A stretch of DNA of 64,000 nucleotides, from the NCBI RefSeq assembly GCF_003019815.1, contig NZ_CP027773.1:2429001-2493000 (forward strand). The letters are read 5' to 3'. Below the pieces are notes generated by a model. That model saw only the letters and a list, made by a program, of their open reading frames with translations, did not search any database and was not told the DNA's origin. Shown here piece by piece: positions 20,279 through 29,349 of this stretch (the stretch's first letter is position 1; each line of letters opens with the position of its first letter). Origin of the DNA: Variovorax sp. PMC12 (GTDB lineage: Bacteria; Pseudomonadota; Gammaproteobacteria; Burkholderiales; Burkholderiaceae_C). The position numbers and the translations under genes were made by a program.

Positions 20279-20793
20279 TGAAATACCTGGCGGGCTATCC
20301 GGCACCCCTACTGGACCAGGTCCGCCAGCTGATGGCCGAAGACCGGCTCGCCGGCCTGCTGCTCAAGCGCTACCCCGAAGGCTCGCACGACATCCAGACC
20401 GACCGCGCGCTGTACGGCTACGTGAGCGAGCTCAAGAGCGACTTCATGCGCAAGGCCGAGCCGCTGTCCAAGGTGATGTTCGACAGCAAGCTGCACGTGA
20501 TACGCAACGCGCTGGGCACGCACACCACCGTGTCCCGCGTGCAGGGCGGCAAGCTCAAGGCCAAGCGCGAGATCCGCGTGGCCAGCCTGTTCAAGGACGT
20601 GCCGCTTCCCTGGCTGCGCATGATCGTCGTGCACGAACTCGCCCACATGAAGGAGCGCGAGCACGACAAGGCTTTCTATGCGCTGTGCATGCACATGGAG
20701 CCGGAGTACCAGCAGCTCGAATTCGACCTGCGGCTGTACCTGACCCATCTGGAGACGGGCGGGGAACGGCTCTGGCGCCCCCCGGCCGCCTGA
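20278..20793 (+). CDS. YgjP-like metallopeptidase domain protein (DUF45)
   Basis: A 171-residue protein with a zinc-type HELAHMKEREH motif (residues about 121-131), the arrangement seen in the YgjP/DUF45 family related to M48 peptidases. The preceding region (VSRVQGGKLKAKREIRVASLFKDVP) aligns with the family's beta sheet. Whether these proteins cleave peptides or hydrolyse nucleotides is debated. The start ATG shares one base with the stop of the Hsp70-like gene, so the two are coupled. It is convergent with nagZ, 18 bp away. Confidence 0.82.
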   Translation: MKYLAGYPAPLLDQVRQLMAEDRLAGLLLKRYPEGSHDIQTDRALYGYVSELKSDFMRKAEPLSKVMFDSKLHVIRNALGTHTTVSRVQGGKLKAKREIRVASLFKDVPLPWLRMIVVHELAHMKEREHDKAFYALCMHMEPEYQQLEFDLRLYLTHLETGGERLWRPPAA

Positions 20794-20811
20794 AGAAAAA
20801 GAGCGCTCGGC

Positions 20812-21894
20812 TCAGACGGCCGCCAGCAGGCGCAGCGCATCGCGGTGAGTGCGCGACGCGGAAAGCGTGTCCCAGTCGGGCGCGGCCTCTTGCGGCAGCA
20901 ACGCGAGCCTGCGTGCCTCGCTCGCCGCATCCGGCCGCCATTGCCCGTTGCGCGAAGCCGCCTCGAATCCATCGAGGAATTGGTCGAGCACCCGTCCGTC
21001 GCCAATGCTCTGGTTGCACAGCAGCGCCACGTCGCAGCCCGCCGCCAGCGCCGCCAGCGCGGCGTCGGTGTAGCTCAGCAGTTCGCCGTCGATGTAGCGC
21101 CCCGCTTCCATGCTCAGGTCGTCGCTGAAGACCGCGCCGTCGAAGGCGAAGCGCTGGCGCAGCACCGCCTTGAGCCACTTCGACGAAAACCCCGCCGGCC
21201 GCTTGTCGACCTTGGGGTAGATCACGTGCGCCGGCATCACGGCGGTGAGCGTGCCGGCCAGCCAGTCGTAAGGCCGGGCGTCATCGTTCAGGATGTCCTT
21301 GAGGCTGCGCTTGTCGACCGGGATCTCGACGTGCGAATCGGCCGTGACGAAGCCGTGCCCCGGAAAATGCTTGCCGCAGTTGCGCATGCCCTTTTGCAGC
21401 ATGCCGTGCATGACGCTCTTGGCCAGCAGCGCCACCACGCGCGGGTCGCGGTGGAAACTGCGATCGCCGATCACGCCGCTGCCGCCGTGGTCCAGGTCGA
21501 GCACGGGCGCGAAGCTGAAATCGACGCCGCAGGCGCGCAGCTCGGCCGCGAGCACCTGGCCGGCAGCCGTCGCGGCCTGCGTGGCGCGCATGGCGTCGCG
21601 CATCCACAGTTCGCCCAGGGCGCGCATCGACGGCAGTCGCGTGAAGCCGTCGGTGCGAAAGCGCTGCACGCGGCCGCCTTCGTGGTCGACGCAGATCAGC
21701 AGGTCGGGGCGTATCGCCTTGATCTCGGCATTGAGCGCGGTCATCTGCGCCCGGTCCTGCCAGTTGCGGGAGAAATGGATCACGCCGCCGACCAGCGGGT
21801 TGGCAAGGCGCCGGCGGTCGGCCGCGTCGAGTTCGGTCGCGGCCACGTCGATGATCAGCGGCGCATGGGGGCGAGCAGCAAGCTCGGGGGTCAT
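20812..21894 (-). CDS. nagZ: beta-N-acetylhexosaminidase (glycoside hydrolase family 3)
   Basis: Cytoplasmic NagZ removes GlcNAc from muropeptides during cell-wall recycling. The 360-residue, single-domain form is typical of Gram-negatives. Visible are ICVDHEGGRVQRF (substrate binding), the GH3 loop KHFPGHGFVTADSH with the acid/base His-Asp pair, and the nucleophile in FSDDLSM. The ATG at 21894 overlaps the acpS stop by 4 bp; a frame extension of 50 codons upstream is inside acpS and is rejected. Confidence 0.95.
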   Translation of the reverse strand: MTPELAARPHAPLIIDVAATELDAADRRRLANPLVGGVIHFSRNWQDRAQMTALNAEIKAIRPDLLICVDHEGGRVQRFRTDGFTRLPSMRALGELWMRDAMRATQAATAAGQVLAAELRACGVDFSFAPVLDLDHGGSGVIGDRSFHRDPRVVALLAKSVMHGMLQKGMRNCGKHFPGHGFVTADSHVEIPVDKRSLKDILNDDARPYDWLAGTLTAVMPAHVIYPKVDKRPAGFSSKWLKAVLRQRFAFDGAVFSDDLSMEAGRYIDGELLSYTDAALAALAAGCDVALLCNQSIGDGRVLDQFLDGFEAASRNGQWRPDAASEARRLALLPQEAAPDWDTLSASRTHRDALRLLAAV

Positions 21895-22283
21895 ACCTTC
21901 TCCACCACCACGAAGCTCGCGGCGTATTCGTTTTCGTCGGTCACGGTCACGTGGGCCGTGAGCCCTTGTGCCTCGAACCAGTCCTTCAGGCCGCCGTGCA
22001 GCACGATGACCGGCTTGCCGCTGGGCAGGTTGGCGATCTCGCACAGGCGCCAGCTCATGGGCATGCGCATGCCCATGCCGATCGCCTTGCTGAAAGCCTC
22101 CTTGGCGGAAAAGCGCGTCGCGAGGTAGCTGATGCCGCGCTTGGGCCAGCGCGCGCTGCGGGCCTTCCAGACCGCGAACTCGGCGTCGCTCAGCACCTTG
22201 CGGGCGAAGCGCTCGCCCTGGCGCTCGAAGGTCGCGGTGATGCGCCGCAGGTCGCAGATGTCGGTGCCAATGCCGTAGATCAT
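21891..22283 (-). CDS. acpS: holo-[acyl-carrier-protein] synthase
   Basis: Transfers phosphopantetheine from CoA to the serine of AcpP. The 130-residue protein has the family's IYGIGTDICDLRRI start (metal-binding Asp) and the central RFSAKEAFSKAIG helix. It overlaps nagZ by 4 bp and lies 13 bp after pdxJ. The recO-pdxJ-acpS order is widely conserved in proteobacteria. Its substrate, AcpP, is encoded 13 kb away within the same minus-strand run. Confidence 0.97.
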   Translation of the reverse strand: MIYGIGTDICDLRRITATFERQGERFARKVLSDAEFAVWKARSARWPKRGISYLATRFSAKEAFSKAIGMGMRMPMSWRLCEIANLPSGKPVIVLHGGLKDWFEAQGLTAHVTVTDENEYAASFVVVEKV

Positions 22284-22296
22284 TCGGCGCCGGCGC

Positions 22297-23058
22297 TCAT
22301 TGCTGCGCCTCGCTGATGCATCGCAGGTAGTCGTGGGTGGTGGCGGCATAGCCGAGTTCGAGTGCGTCGGCCACGAAGGCATGGCCGATCGACACCTCCA
22401 GCACGCCGGGCACCGCGCGCAGGAATGCAGTCAGGTTGTCGCGGCTCAGGTCGTGGCCGGCGTTGATGCCCAGGCCCGCGGCATGGGCCGCGCGCGCCGT
22501 GTCGGCATAGCGCTGGAGCACGGCCTGCTCGTCGGGCGTGCCGCGCGAGGCGGCATAGCCTTCGGTGTAGAGCTCGACGCGGTCGGCGCCCACGGCCTTC
22601 ACGGCGGCCATCATCTCGGGAATCGGGTCCATGAACAGGCTGACGCGCACGCCCAGCGCGCGGGCCTCGGCGATCAGCGGGCGCAGGCGCTCGGCATCGT
22701 CGGGGAAGGTCCAGCCGTGGTCGCTGGTCGACTGGGTTTCGCTGTCGGGCACGAAGGTGGCCTGGTGCGGCTTCAGCGTGCGCACGAAGTCCATGAGGTT
22801 CTGGAACGGGTTGCCTTCGATGTTGAACTCGATGGCGGGCCAGTCCCTGGCGAGCAGCTCGGACAGGTCGCTCACGTCGTGCGCGCGGATGTGGCGGGCA
22901 TCCGGGCGGGGGTGCACGGTGATGCCCTGCGCGCCGGCGGCCAGGCAGGCCTGCGCGGCCTTGACCACGCTCGGGATGCCCAGGTGGCGCGTGTTGCGGA
23001 CCAGGGCCACCTTGTTGAGGTTGACGGACAGCGAGGTGACGTTGCCTGAGGTGCTCAT
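22297..23058 (-). CDS. pdxJ: pyridoxine 5'-phosphate synthase
   Basis: Final ring-closing step of the DXP-dependent vitamin B6 pathway. The 253-residue TIM barrel shows LSVNLNKVALVRNTR, GITVHPRPDARHI, FNIEGNP, VPDSETQSTSDHG and GINAGHDL, all PdxJ signatures. The ATG at 23058 overlaps the recO stop by 4 bp, so the chosen start fits coupling; the open frame upstream runs inside recO and is not used. Confidence 0.98.
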   Translation of the reverse strand: MSTSGNVTSLSVNLNKVALVRNTRHLGIPSVVKAAQACLAAGAQGITVHPRPDARHIRAHDVSDLSELLARDWPAIEFNIEGNPFQNLMDFVRTLKPHQATFVPDSETQSTSDHGWTFPDDAERLRPLIAEARALGVRVSLFMDPIPEMMAAVKAVGADRVELYTEGYAASRGTPDEQAVLQRYADTARAAHAAGLGINAGHDLSRDNLTAFLRAVPGVLEVSIGHAFVADALELGYAATTHDYLRCISEAQQ

Positions 23059-23825
23059 AGTGCTTGCAGATCTCTCATCATTTGCCGCGTGCGCAGCGTG
23101 GACACGCCGCAATGGTAGTTGAGCAAGGCGCGCAGCTGGTTCCGCAGGGCGCTGTTGCTGCCGGCGTTCATGGTGGCCACTTCGCGCAGCGTGGCGGTGA
23201 ACGGGGCGCGGTCGTCGAGCACGGCCTGCAGCGCCTGCCAGTCGGCGCCGGCCAGCGCGGCCTCCTTGCCGTCCGCCTGGCGCAGGCCGGCTTCGGGCAC
23301 GAGGCTGTAGCGGGTGTCGGCCACGAGCGGCTCCAGCGTCAGCGTCTGGACCTCGAGCGACGGCAGCAGCCCGACCCCGCGCAGCAGCAGCAGTTCGAAG
23401 GCGCGCAGAGCGGCCGCATGGGTGGCCGCCTGGGCGCCGGCGTGGTCGCCCGCCAGCACCTGCACCACGCCCGCATAGGCGTCGAACAGTGCTTCGTGGG
23501 CGTCGTCGCGCGCCAGCAGGCGCAGCAGCAGTTCGTTGACGTAGTAGCCCGACAGCAACGCCTCGCCGGTCGGCATGACGTGGCCGCCCATCCACTCGGC
23601 GCCCTTGAGCGTGCGGATCTCGGCGTCGCCGCCGTAGTTGAGCTGCAGCGGCTGAAGCGGCAGCAGCACGGGCCGGAAATTGGAGCTCGGCCGCTTCGCC
23701 CCCTTGGCCACCAGCGCGATGCGCCCGTGGTGCCGGGTGAAGACCTCGAGGATCAGGCTCGACTCGCTCCAGTCGTAGCGGTGGAGCACATAAGCCGGTT
23801 CGTGCGAAACGCGGTGGGTGGCCAT
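23055..23825 (-). CDS. recO: DNA repair protein RecO
   Basis: RecO helps RecR load RecA at single-strand gaps. The 256-residue protein has the N-terminal OB fold (AYVLHRYDWSESSLILEVFT, then HGRIALVAKGAKRP) and the helical C-terminal domain. The family's zinc-finger cysteines are not evident, as in many proteobacterial members. It overlaps pdxJ by 4 bp and is separated from era by 136 bp holding a repeat element. Confidence 0.95.
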   Translation of the reverse strand: MATHRVSHEPAYVLHRYDWSESSLILEVFTRHHGRIALVAKGAKRPSSNFRPVLLPLQPLQLNYGGDAEIRTLKGAEWMGGHVMPTGEALLSGYYVNELLLRLLARDDAHEALFDAYAGVVQVLAGDHAGAQAATHAAALRAFELLLLRGVGLLPSLEVQTLTLEPLVADTRYSLVPEAGLRQADGKEAALAGADWQALQAVLDDRAPFTATLREVATMNAGSNSALRNQLRALLNYHCGVSTLRTRQMMRDLQAL

Positions 23826-23856
23826 GTCAGTGCGCTAAGGAGCATCGAGGCTTGAG

Positions 23857-23957
23857 GCCGGCAAACGCCGCGGAACCGGCTTTGCCGGGCCACTGGCGTT
23901 GCCCCCTGCAAGGGGGTTGGCGGCTACGCGAAGCGAGCGAGCCTGGGGGTTTGCCTG
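23857..23957. repeat. Comamonadaceae-type intergenic repeat with nested hairpins
   Basis: The 136-bp recO-era spacer is filled by a GC-rich segment with at least two inverted repeats: CCGGC/GCCGG around 23858-23888 and CCCCCT-GC-AGGGGG at 23902-23915, followed by GGCGGCTACGCGAAGCGAGCG and a run of five G. From memory this matches an abundant repetitive element of Variovorax and Acidovorax genomes. Only one copy is in the window, so the repeat status rests on recall. Confidence 0.55.
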
Positions 23958-23961
23958 TCTG

Positions 23962-24927
23962 TTATTCGTAGCCGAACGAACGGACCCGGGCTTCGTCGTC
24001 GGCCCAGCCCGAGCGCACCTTCACCCACAGTTCGAGGAACACCTTGGCGTCGGCCAGCTTCTCCAGCTCCACGCGGGTTTCCATGCCGATGCGCTTGATG
24101 CGCTCGCCCTTGTCGCCGATCACCATGGCCTTGTGGCCGTCGCGCTCGACCACGATGGTGGCGGCGATGCGCAGCAGGCGCTTCTGGCCCTTCTTCTGGG
24201 GCGGCTCTTCCTCGAACTTGTCGATGATGACGGTCGATGTGTAGGGCAGCTCGTCGCCGGTCAGGCGGAACAGCTTTTCGCGCACCAGCTCGCCCGCGAG
24301 GAATTTCTCGCTGCGGTCGGTGAGCTCGTCCTCGTCGTAGAACCAGGGCTGCTCGGGCAGGTACTTCTTGCAGATGTCGAACAGGCGCTCGACGTCCTTG
24401 GCGTTCTTGGCCGACATCGGCACGAACTCGGCGAAGCTGTGCTTCTCCTGCATGGTCTGCAGCCAGGGCGCGATGTCGCCGCGGCGGTGCACGTTGTCGA
24501 GCTTGTTGGCCAGCAGCACCGTCGGGATGCCCTTGCCGAGCAGCTTGAGCACGCGCTCGTCGGCCGGCGTGAAACTGCCCGCCTCGACCACGAAAAGAAT
24601 CAGGTCCACGTCGCCGACCGCGCCCTGCACGGTCTTGTTGAGCGACTTGTTCAGCGCGTTGGCATGCAGGGTCTGGAAACCCGGCGTGTCGACGAACACG
24701 AACTGCGTGGCGCCCAGCGTGCGCATGCCGGTGATGCGGTGGCGCGTGGTCTGCGCCTTGCGCGAAGTGATGCTGATCTTCTGGCCGACCAGCGCATTGA
24801 GCAGCGTCGACTTGCCCACGTTGGGCTTGCCGACGATGGCGATGAGGCCGCAGTGCTGCGGCCCGGTTGCAGGCGCATCGCCTGCGGTGTCTTCGGGTCC
24901 CGCTACGGGATTGATAGCATCGTTCAT
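23962..24927 (-). CDS. era: GTPase Era
   Basis: Era binds the 3' end of 16S rRNA and acts in 30S maturation. In 321 residues it shows G1 (VGKPNVGKST), G2 with the RHRITG switch, G3 (DTPG), G4 (NKLD) and the C-terminal KH domain with GDKGERIKRIG. A short acidic, Ala/Thr-rich N-terminal extension of about 25 residues precedes the G domain. It follows rnc by only 7 bp; the rnc-era pair is near universal in proteobacteria. Confidence 0.98.
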   Translation of the reverse strand: MNDAINPVAGPEDTAGDAPATGPQHCGLIAIVGKPNVGKSTLLNALVGQKISITSRKAQTTRHRITGMRTLGATQFVFVDTPGFQTLHANALNKSLNKTVQGAVGDVDLILFVVEAGSFTPADERVLKLLGKGIPTVLLANKLDNVHRRGDIAPWLQTMQEKHSFAEFVPMSAKNAKDVERLFDICKKYLPEQPWFYDEDELTDRSEKFLAGELVREKLFRLTGDELPYTSTVIIDKFEEEPPQKKGQKRLLRIAATIVVERDGHKAMVIGDKGERIKRIGMETRVELEKLADAKVFLELWVKVRSGWADDEARVRSFGYE

Positions 24928-24934
24928 TCTGATT

Positions 24935-25621
24935 TCACGCGGCGCCGCGTGCCTTGAGCCGGATCAACATGGCCGCCGCGGCAGCCTGCTCGCCGGCGCG
25001 GCGCGAGCCGCCGATGCCGCGTTCGCGAAGCCCCAACTCGGGCACCTCGCACTCGACATCGAAAGTCTGCTTGTGCGCCGCGCCCAGTGTGGCGGCCACG
25101 CGGTACACCGGCAGCTTCATTTTGTGGCCCTGCAGCCATTCCTGCAATTCGGTCTTCGGGTCTTTCGCCGCGGCTTCCATGCGCGGATTGATCTCGACCG
25201 CTTCGTAGAGCCGGTGCACCAGCGCCTGGGCGGCCGCGAAACCGGCGTCGAGATAGACCGCGCCGATCAGCGCCTCGAGCGCATCGGCCAGGATCGACGG
25301 GCGGTTGGGGCCGCCGGAACGGGCCTCGCCTTCGCCGAGCTTGAGCAGCGGCGACAGCGCCAGCCCGACCGCCAGTCGGTGCAAGGTATCTTGCTTGACC
25401 AGGTTGGCGCGCACGCGCGAAAGGTCGCCCTCGGGCAGCGCCGAAAGACGGATGTAGAGCAGGTGGGAAACCGCGAGATTCAGCACCGAGTCGCCGAGAA
25501 ACTCCAGGCGCTCGTTGTGGTCGGCCGAGAAACTGCGGTGCGTGAGCGCGAGCTGGAGCAGCCGCGGATCGGAGAAGGTGTGCTGGAGACGCGCCTGCAG
25601 CGCGACAAGGCTGCCGTCCAC
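24935..25621 (-). CDS. rnc: ribonuclease III
   Basis: Cleaves double-stranded RNA in rRNA processing. The 228-residue protein has the catalytic signature HNERLEFLGDSVLN, the second acidic site DALEALIGAVYLDAG, and a C-terminal double-stranded RNA-binding domain (KTELQEWLQGHK ... GIGGSRRAGEQAAAA). No ATG is available; I use the GTG at 25621, giving the expected MDGSLVALQ start. A CTG overlapping the upstream stop is the other possibility. Coupling to the DUF4845 gene, which ends 17 bp before, is likely. Confidence 0.95.
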   Translation of the reverse strand: MDGSLVALQARLQHTFSDPRLLQLALTHRSFSADHNERLEFLGDSVLNLAVSHLLYIRLSALPEGDLSRVRANLVKQDTLHRLAVGLALSPLLKLGEGEARSGGPNRPSILADALEALIGAVYLDAGFAAAQALVHRLYEAVEINPRMEAAAKDPKTELQEWLQGHKMKLPVYRVAATLGAAHKQTFDVECEVPELGLRERGIGGSRRAGEQAAAAAMLIRLKARGAA

Positions 25622-25638
25622 CTTTTTAAGCGCCGCGT

Positions 25639-26007
25639 TCAGCGGGTCTCGCCCTTGTATTTGAGCGTCAGGTAGGCCGGGCCGAACAGGGGAATCTCGC
25701 GCTCGTAGGCATACGAGACCACCACCTTGTCGCCGACCTTCTTGATGTCCAGGTCCTTGCCGCTGACCGACTTGAAGTCGTCGATGGCTTGCGCGCGGTC
25801 GAAGATGGCGCGCACTTCGGGTACGGTCGTGCCTTCCTTGGCCTTGTTGGCGGCCTTGTCGATCGCCTGCCACTCGATCAGCGTCGGAATGACCTGCGCG
25901 ACGACCACGCCCACGCACGCGAGCACGACCGCGACGAACACCAGCCCGATGAACGAAATGCCGCGCTGTTGCGACGCCCTGCCGGCGACAGACCGATGTG
26001 TTCTCAT
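25639..26007 (-). CDS. DUF4845 membrane-anchored protein
   Basis: A 122-residue protein with a basic N-terminus, a single hydrophobic helix (residues about 17-42, ISFIGLVFVAVVLACVGVVVAQV) and a small periplasmic-looking C-terminal domain ending in FGPAYLTLKYKGETR. This is the DUF4845 family, found between lepB and rnc in many beta- and gammaproteobacteria. The start of the helix resembles a type IV pilin-like leader (RGISFIGL) but the glycine-phenylalanine cleavage pattern is not exact. Function unknown. Confidence 0.85.
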   Translation of the reverse strand: MRTHRSVAGRASQQRGISFIGLVFVAVVLACVGVVVAQVIPTLIEWQAIDKAANKAKEGTTVPEVRAIFDRAQAIDDFKSVSGKDLDIKKVGDKVVVSYAYEREIPLFGPAYLTLKYKGETR

Positions 26008-26041
26008 GCCCTCTTACCCCTCGAACGATGCCGATGACGGC

Positions 26042-27007
26042 TTATTGAAACGGACCGATGCGTCCCAGGTCGCCGAAATTCATCCAGACGAAGAACGCCC
26101 GGCCGACGATGTTCTGGTCGGGGACGAAGCCCCAGAAACGCGAATCCGCCGAATTATCGCGGTTGTCGCCCATCATGAAATACTGGCCGGCGGGCACTTT
26201 GCAGACCACGCCTTCGACCGAGTAGCGGCAGTTTTCGCGGCCCGGGAAGTCGCTGGCGCCCGGCACGAAGTTGGGTGCCGCGTCGTCGTTGAGGATCTTG
26301 TGCTGCTTGCCGCCGAGGTTTTCGGTGAACTGCTTGAGCAGGCGCATCGATTCGCCGTCGAGGTAGTCGGCGTCCGGCGCCTTGGACACCGGCTGGCCGT
26401 TGATCATGAGCTTCTTGTTCAGGTAGGACACCTCGTCGCCCGGGATGCCGACCACGCGCTTGATGTAGTCCATGCTGGGCTTGGGCGGGTAGCGGAACAC
26501 CACCACGTCGCCGCGCGCCAGCGGCGTGCCGTCGGTGATCTTGGTGTTGATCACCGGCAGGCGCAGGCCGTAGGTGAACTTGTTGACCAGGATCAGGTCG
26601 CCGGTCAGCAGCGTGGGCATCATCGAGCCCGAAGGAATCTTGAAGGGCTCGTACAGGAACGAGCGCAGCAGGAACACCACCAGGATCACCGGAAAGAGCC
26701 CGGCGGTCCAGTCGAGCCACCAGGGCTGCATCAGCAGGCGTTCGCTCGCCTTGGCGTCGGCGGTGTCGACCTGCTTGATGCCCTGCCCGGCCAGCCGCTC
26801 GTTGCGCTCGGCCAGCGAGGCTTCGAGCCTGGCGGCGGCCTGCTCGCGTTTCGGCAGGAAATAGAAGCGTTCGGCCAGCCAGTAGAGGCCGGTGACCACC
26901 GTCGCCAGGAACAGCAGCAGTGCGAAGTTGCCTTCGATCGCGCCGAAATACCAGGCACCGACATAGCCGGCGAAAACCGCGAGTACCAGGGAGGTGAGGA
27001 ATGCCAT
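26042..27007 (-). CDS. lepB: signal peptidase I
   Basis: Removes signal peptides from exported proteins at the inner membrane. Two N-terminal hydrophobic helices (about 4-20 and 28-45) and a cytoplasmic Glu/Arg-rich loop precede a third helix (about 103-115). The catalytic serine is Ser128 in PSGSMMP and the general base is Lys183 in YIKRVVG; the GDNRDNSADSR box follows. At 321 residues it matches the long Gram-negative class. It lies 7 bp after lepA, the classic lepA-lepB pair. Confidence 0.98.
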   Translation of the reverse strand: MAFLTSLVLAVFAGYVGAWYFGAIEGNFALLLFLATVVTGLYWLAERFYFLPKREQAAARLEASLAERNERLAGQGIKQVDTADAKASERLLMQPWWLDWTAGLFPVILVVFLLRSFLYEPFKIPSGSMMPTLLTGDLILVNKFTYGLRLPVINTKITDGTPLARGDVVVFRYPPKPSMDYIKRVVGIPGDEVSYLNKKLMINGQPVSKAPDADYLDGESMRLLKQFTENLGGKQHKILNDDAAPNFVPGASDFPGRENCRYSVEGVVCKVPAGQYFMMGDNRDNSADSRFWGFVPDQNIVGRAFFVWMNFGDLGRIGPFQ

Positions 27008-27014
27008 TTTTTGA

Positions 27015-28826
<1,812 letters not shown>

Positions 28827-28883
28827 CAACGGGAACGCTTAAGTACTTGAATTGGCTCGCGCGCAGAGGGCGACAGGCAAGAA

Positions 28884-28913
28884 AAAAGGGCGCGTCTTCT
28901 GGAGACGCGCCCT
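28884..28913 (-). terminator. minus-strand terminator upstream of lepA
   Basis: An 11-bp perfect stem (AGGGCGCGTCT at 28887-28897 with AGACGCGCCCT at 28903-28913) is followed, in minus orientation, by six T residues. It sits 61 bp before the lepA start, so it either ends a separate minus-strand RNA or acts as an attenuator of lepA. Confidence 0.85.
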
Positions 28914-29293
28914 GAACCAACAAGCAATGGCAACTGCAGTAGTTGGAACTTCATTGTAGGCAAAAAGGGAAGCACGTACATCCGGGAACAGGCTCCAAAG
29001 GGGTCGTTGCAGGTCCACAACATCAAAGATATAAACAGGTTATCAACAGGATCGGTGGAGCAGTTACTGAACAACTTGTGGGCGATCTGTGGAGCACCGG
29101 TGGACTGCTGTCTGACATCTCGCATCGTGAAGGCCAGCGCACTCCTTATGCGCTGGCCGGCCGTCGAGGGTGCTCTATTCTACCGAAATTCGTCCTTAGG
29201 CCTTTTATAAGTTAGTAGGCACAAACAAAATCGGAGGGTTTCGGCCTCCCAGATTTTTTTTGGGGCACGGCGCCAGAACGTCGTAAACACCTC
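28914..29293. other. intergenic region between mucD and lepA, not coding
   Basis: This stretch is clearly less GC-rich than its surroundings and shows no codon pattern I trust on either strand. It contains a plus-strand promoter-like pair at 29007-29035, a perfect 10-bp hairpin at 29132-29158, a 5-bp hairpin followed by eight T at 29233-29261, and several DnaA-box-like strings such as TTATCAACA (29040-29048), which match the consensus imperfectly. See the findings. Confidence 0.6.
29042..29261 (+). ncRNA. candidate small RNA (prediction only)
   Basis: Inferred from signals alone: TTGCAG (29007-29012) and TATAAA (29030-29035) with a 17-bp spacer would start a transcript near 29042. The transcript would contain the hairpin GGCCAGCGCA / TGCGCTGGCC (29132-29158, 7-nt loop) and end at GGAGG-GTTTCGG-CCTCC followed by eight T (to 29261). 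It matches no RNA family I recognise. The minus strand is an alternative coding side. Confidence 0.3.
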
Positions 29294-29330
29294 AAAAAAA
29301 CGGCCCCAAACCCGACTGCCGGGTGGGGCC
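29294..29330 (-). terminator. intrinsic terminator after mucD
   Basis: In minus orientation GGCCCC then CGGGT-type segments (29302-29314) pair with 29320-29330 around a short loop, giving an 11-bp stem with a two-base bulge, followed by seven T (29294-29300). It closes the rpoE-rseA-rseB-mucD transcript, 20 bp past the mucD stop. Confidence 0.85.
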
Positions 29331-29349
29331 ACTTGACGCCGGCGTCAGA

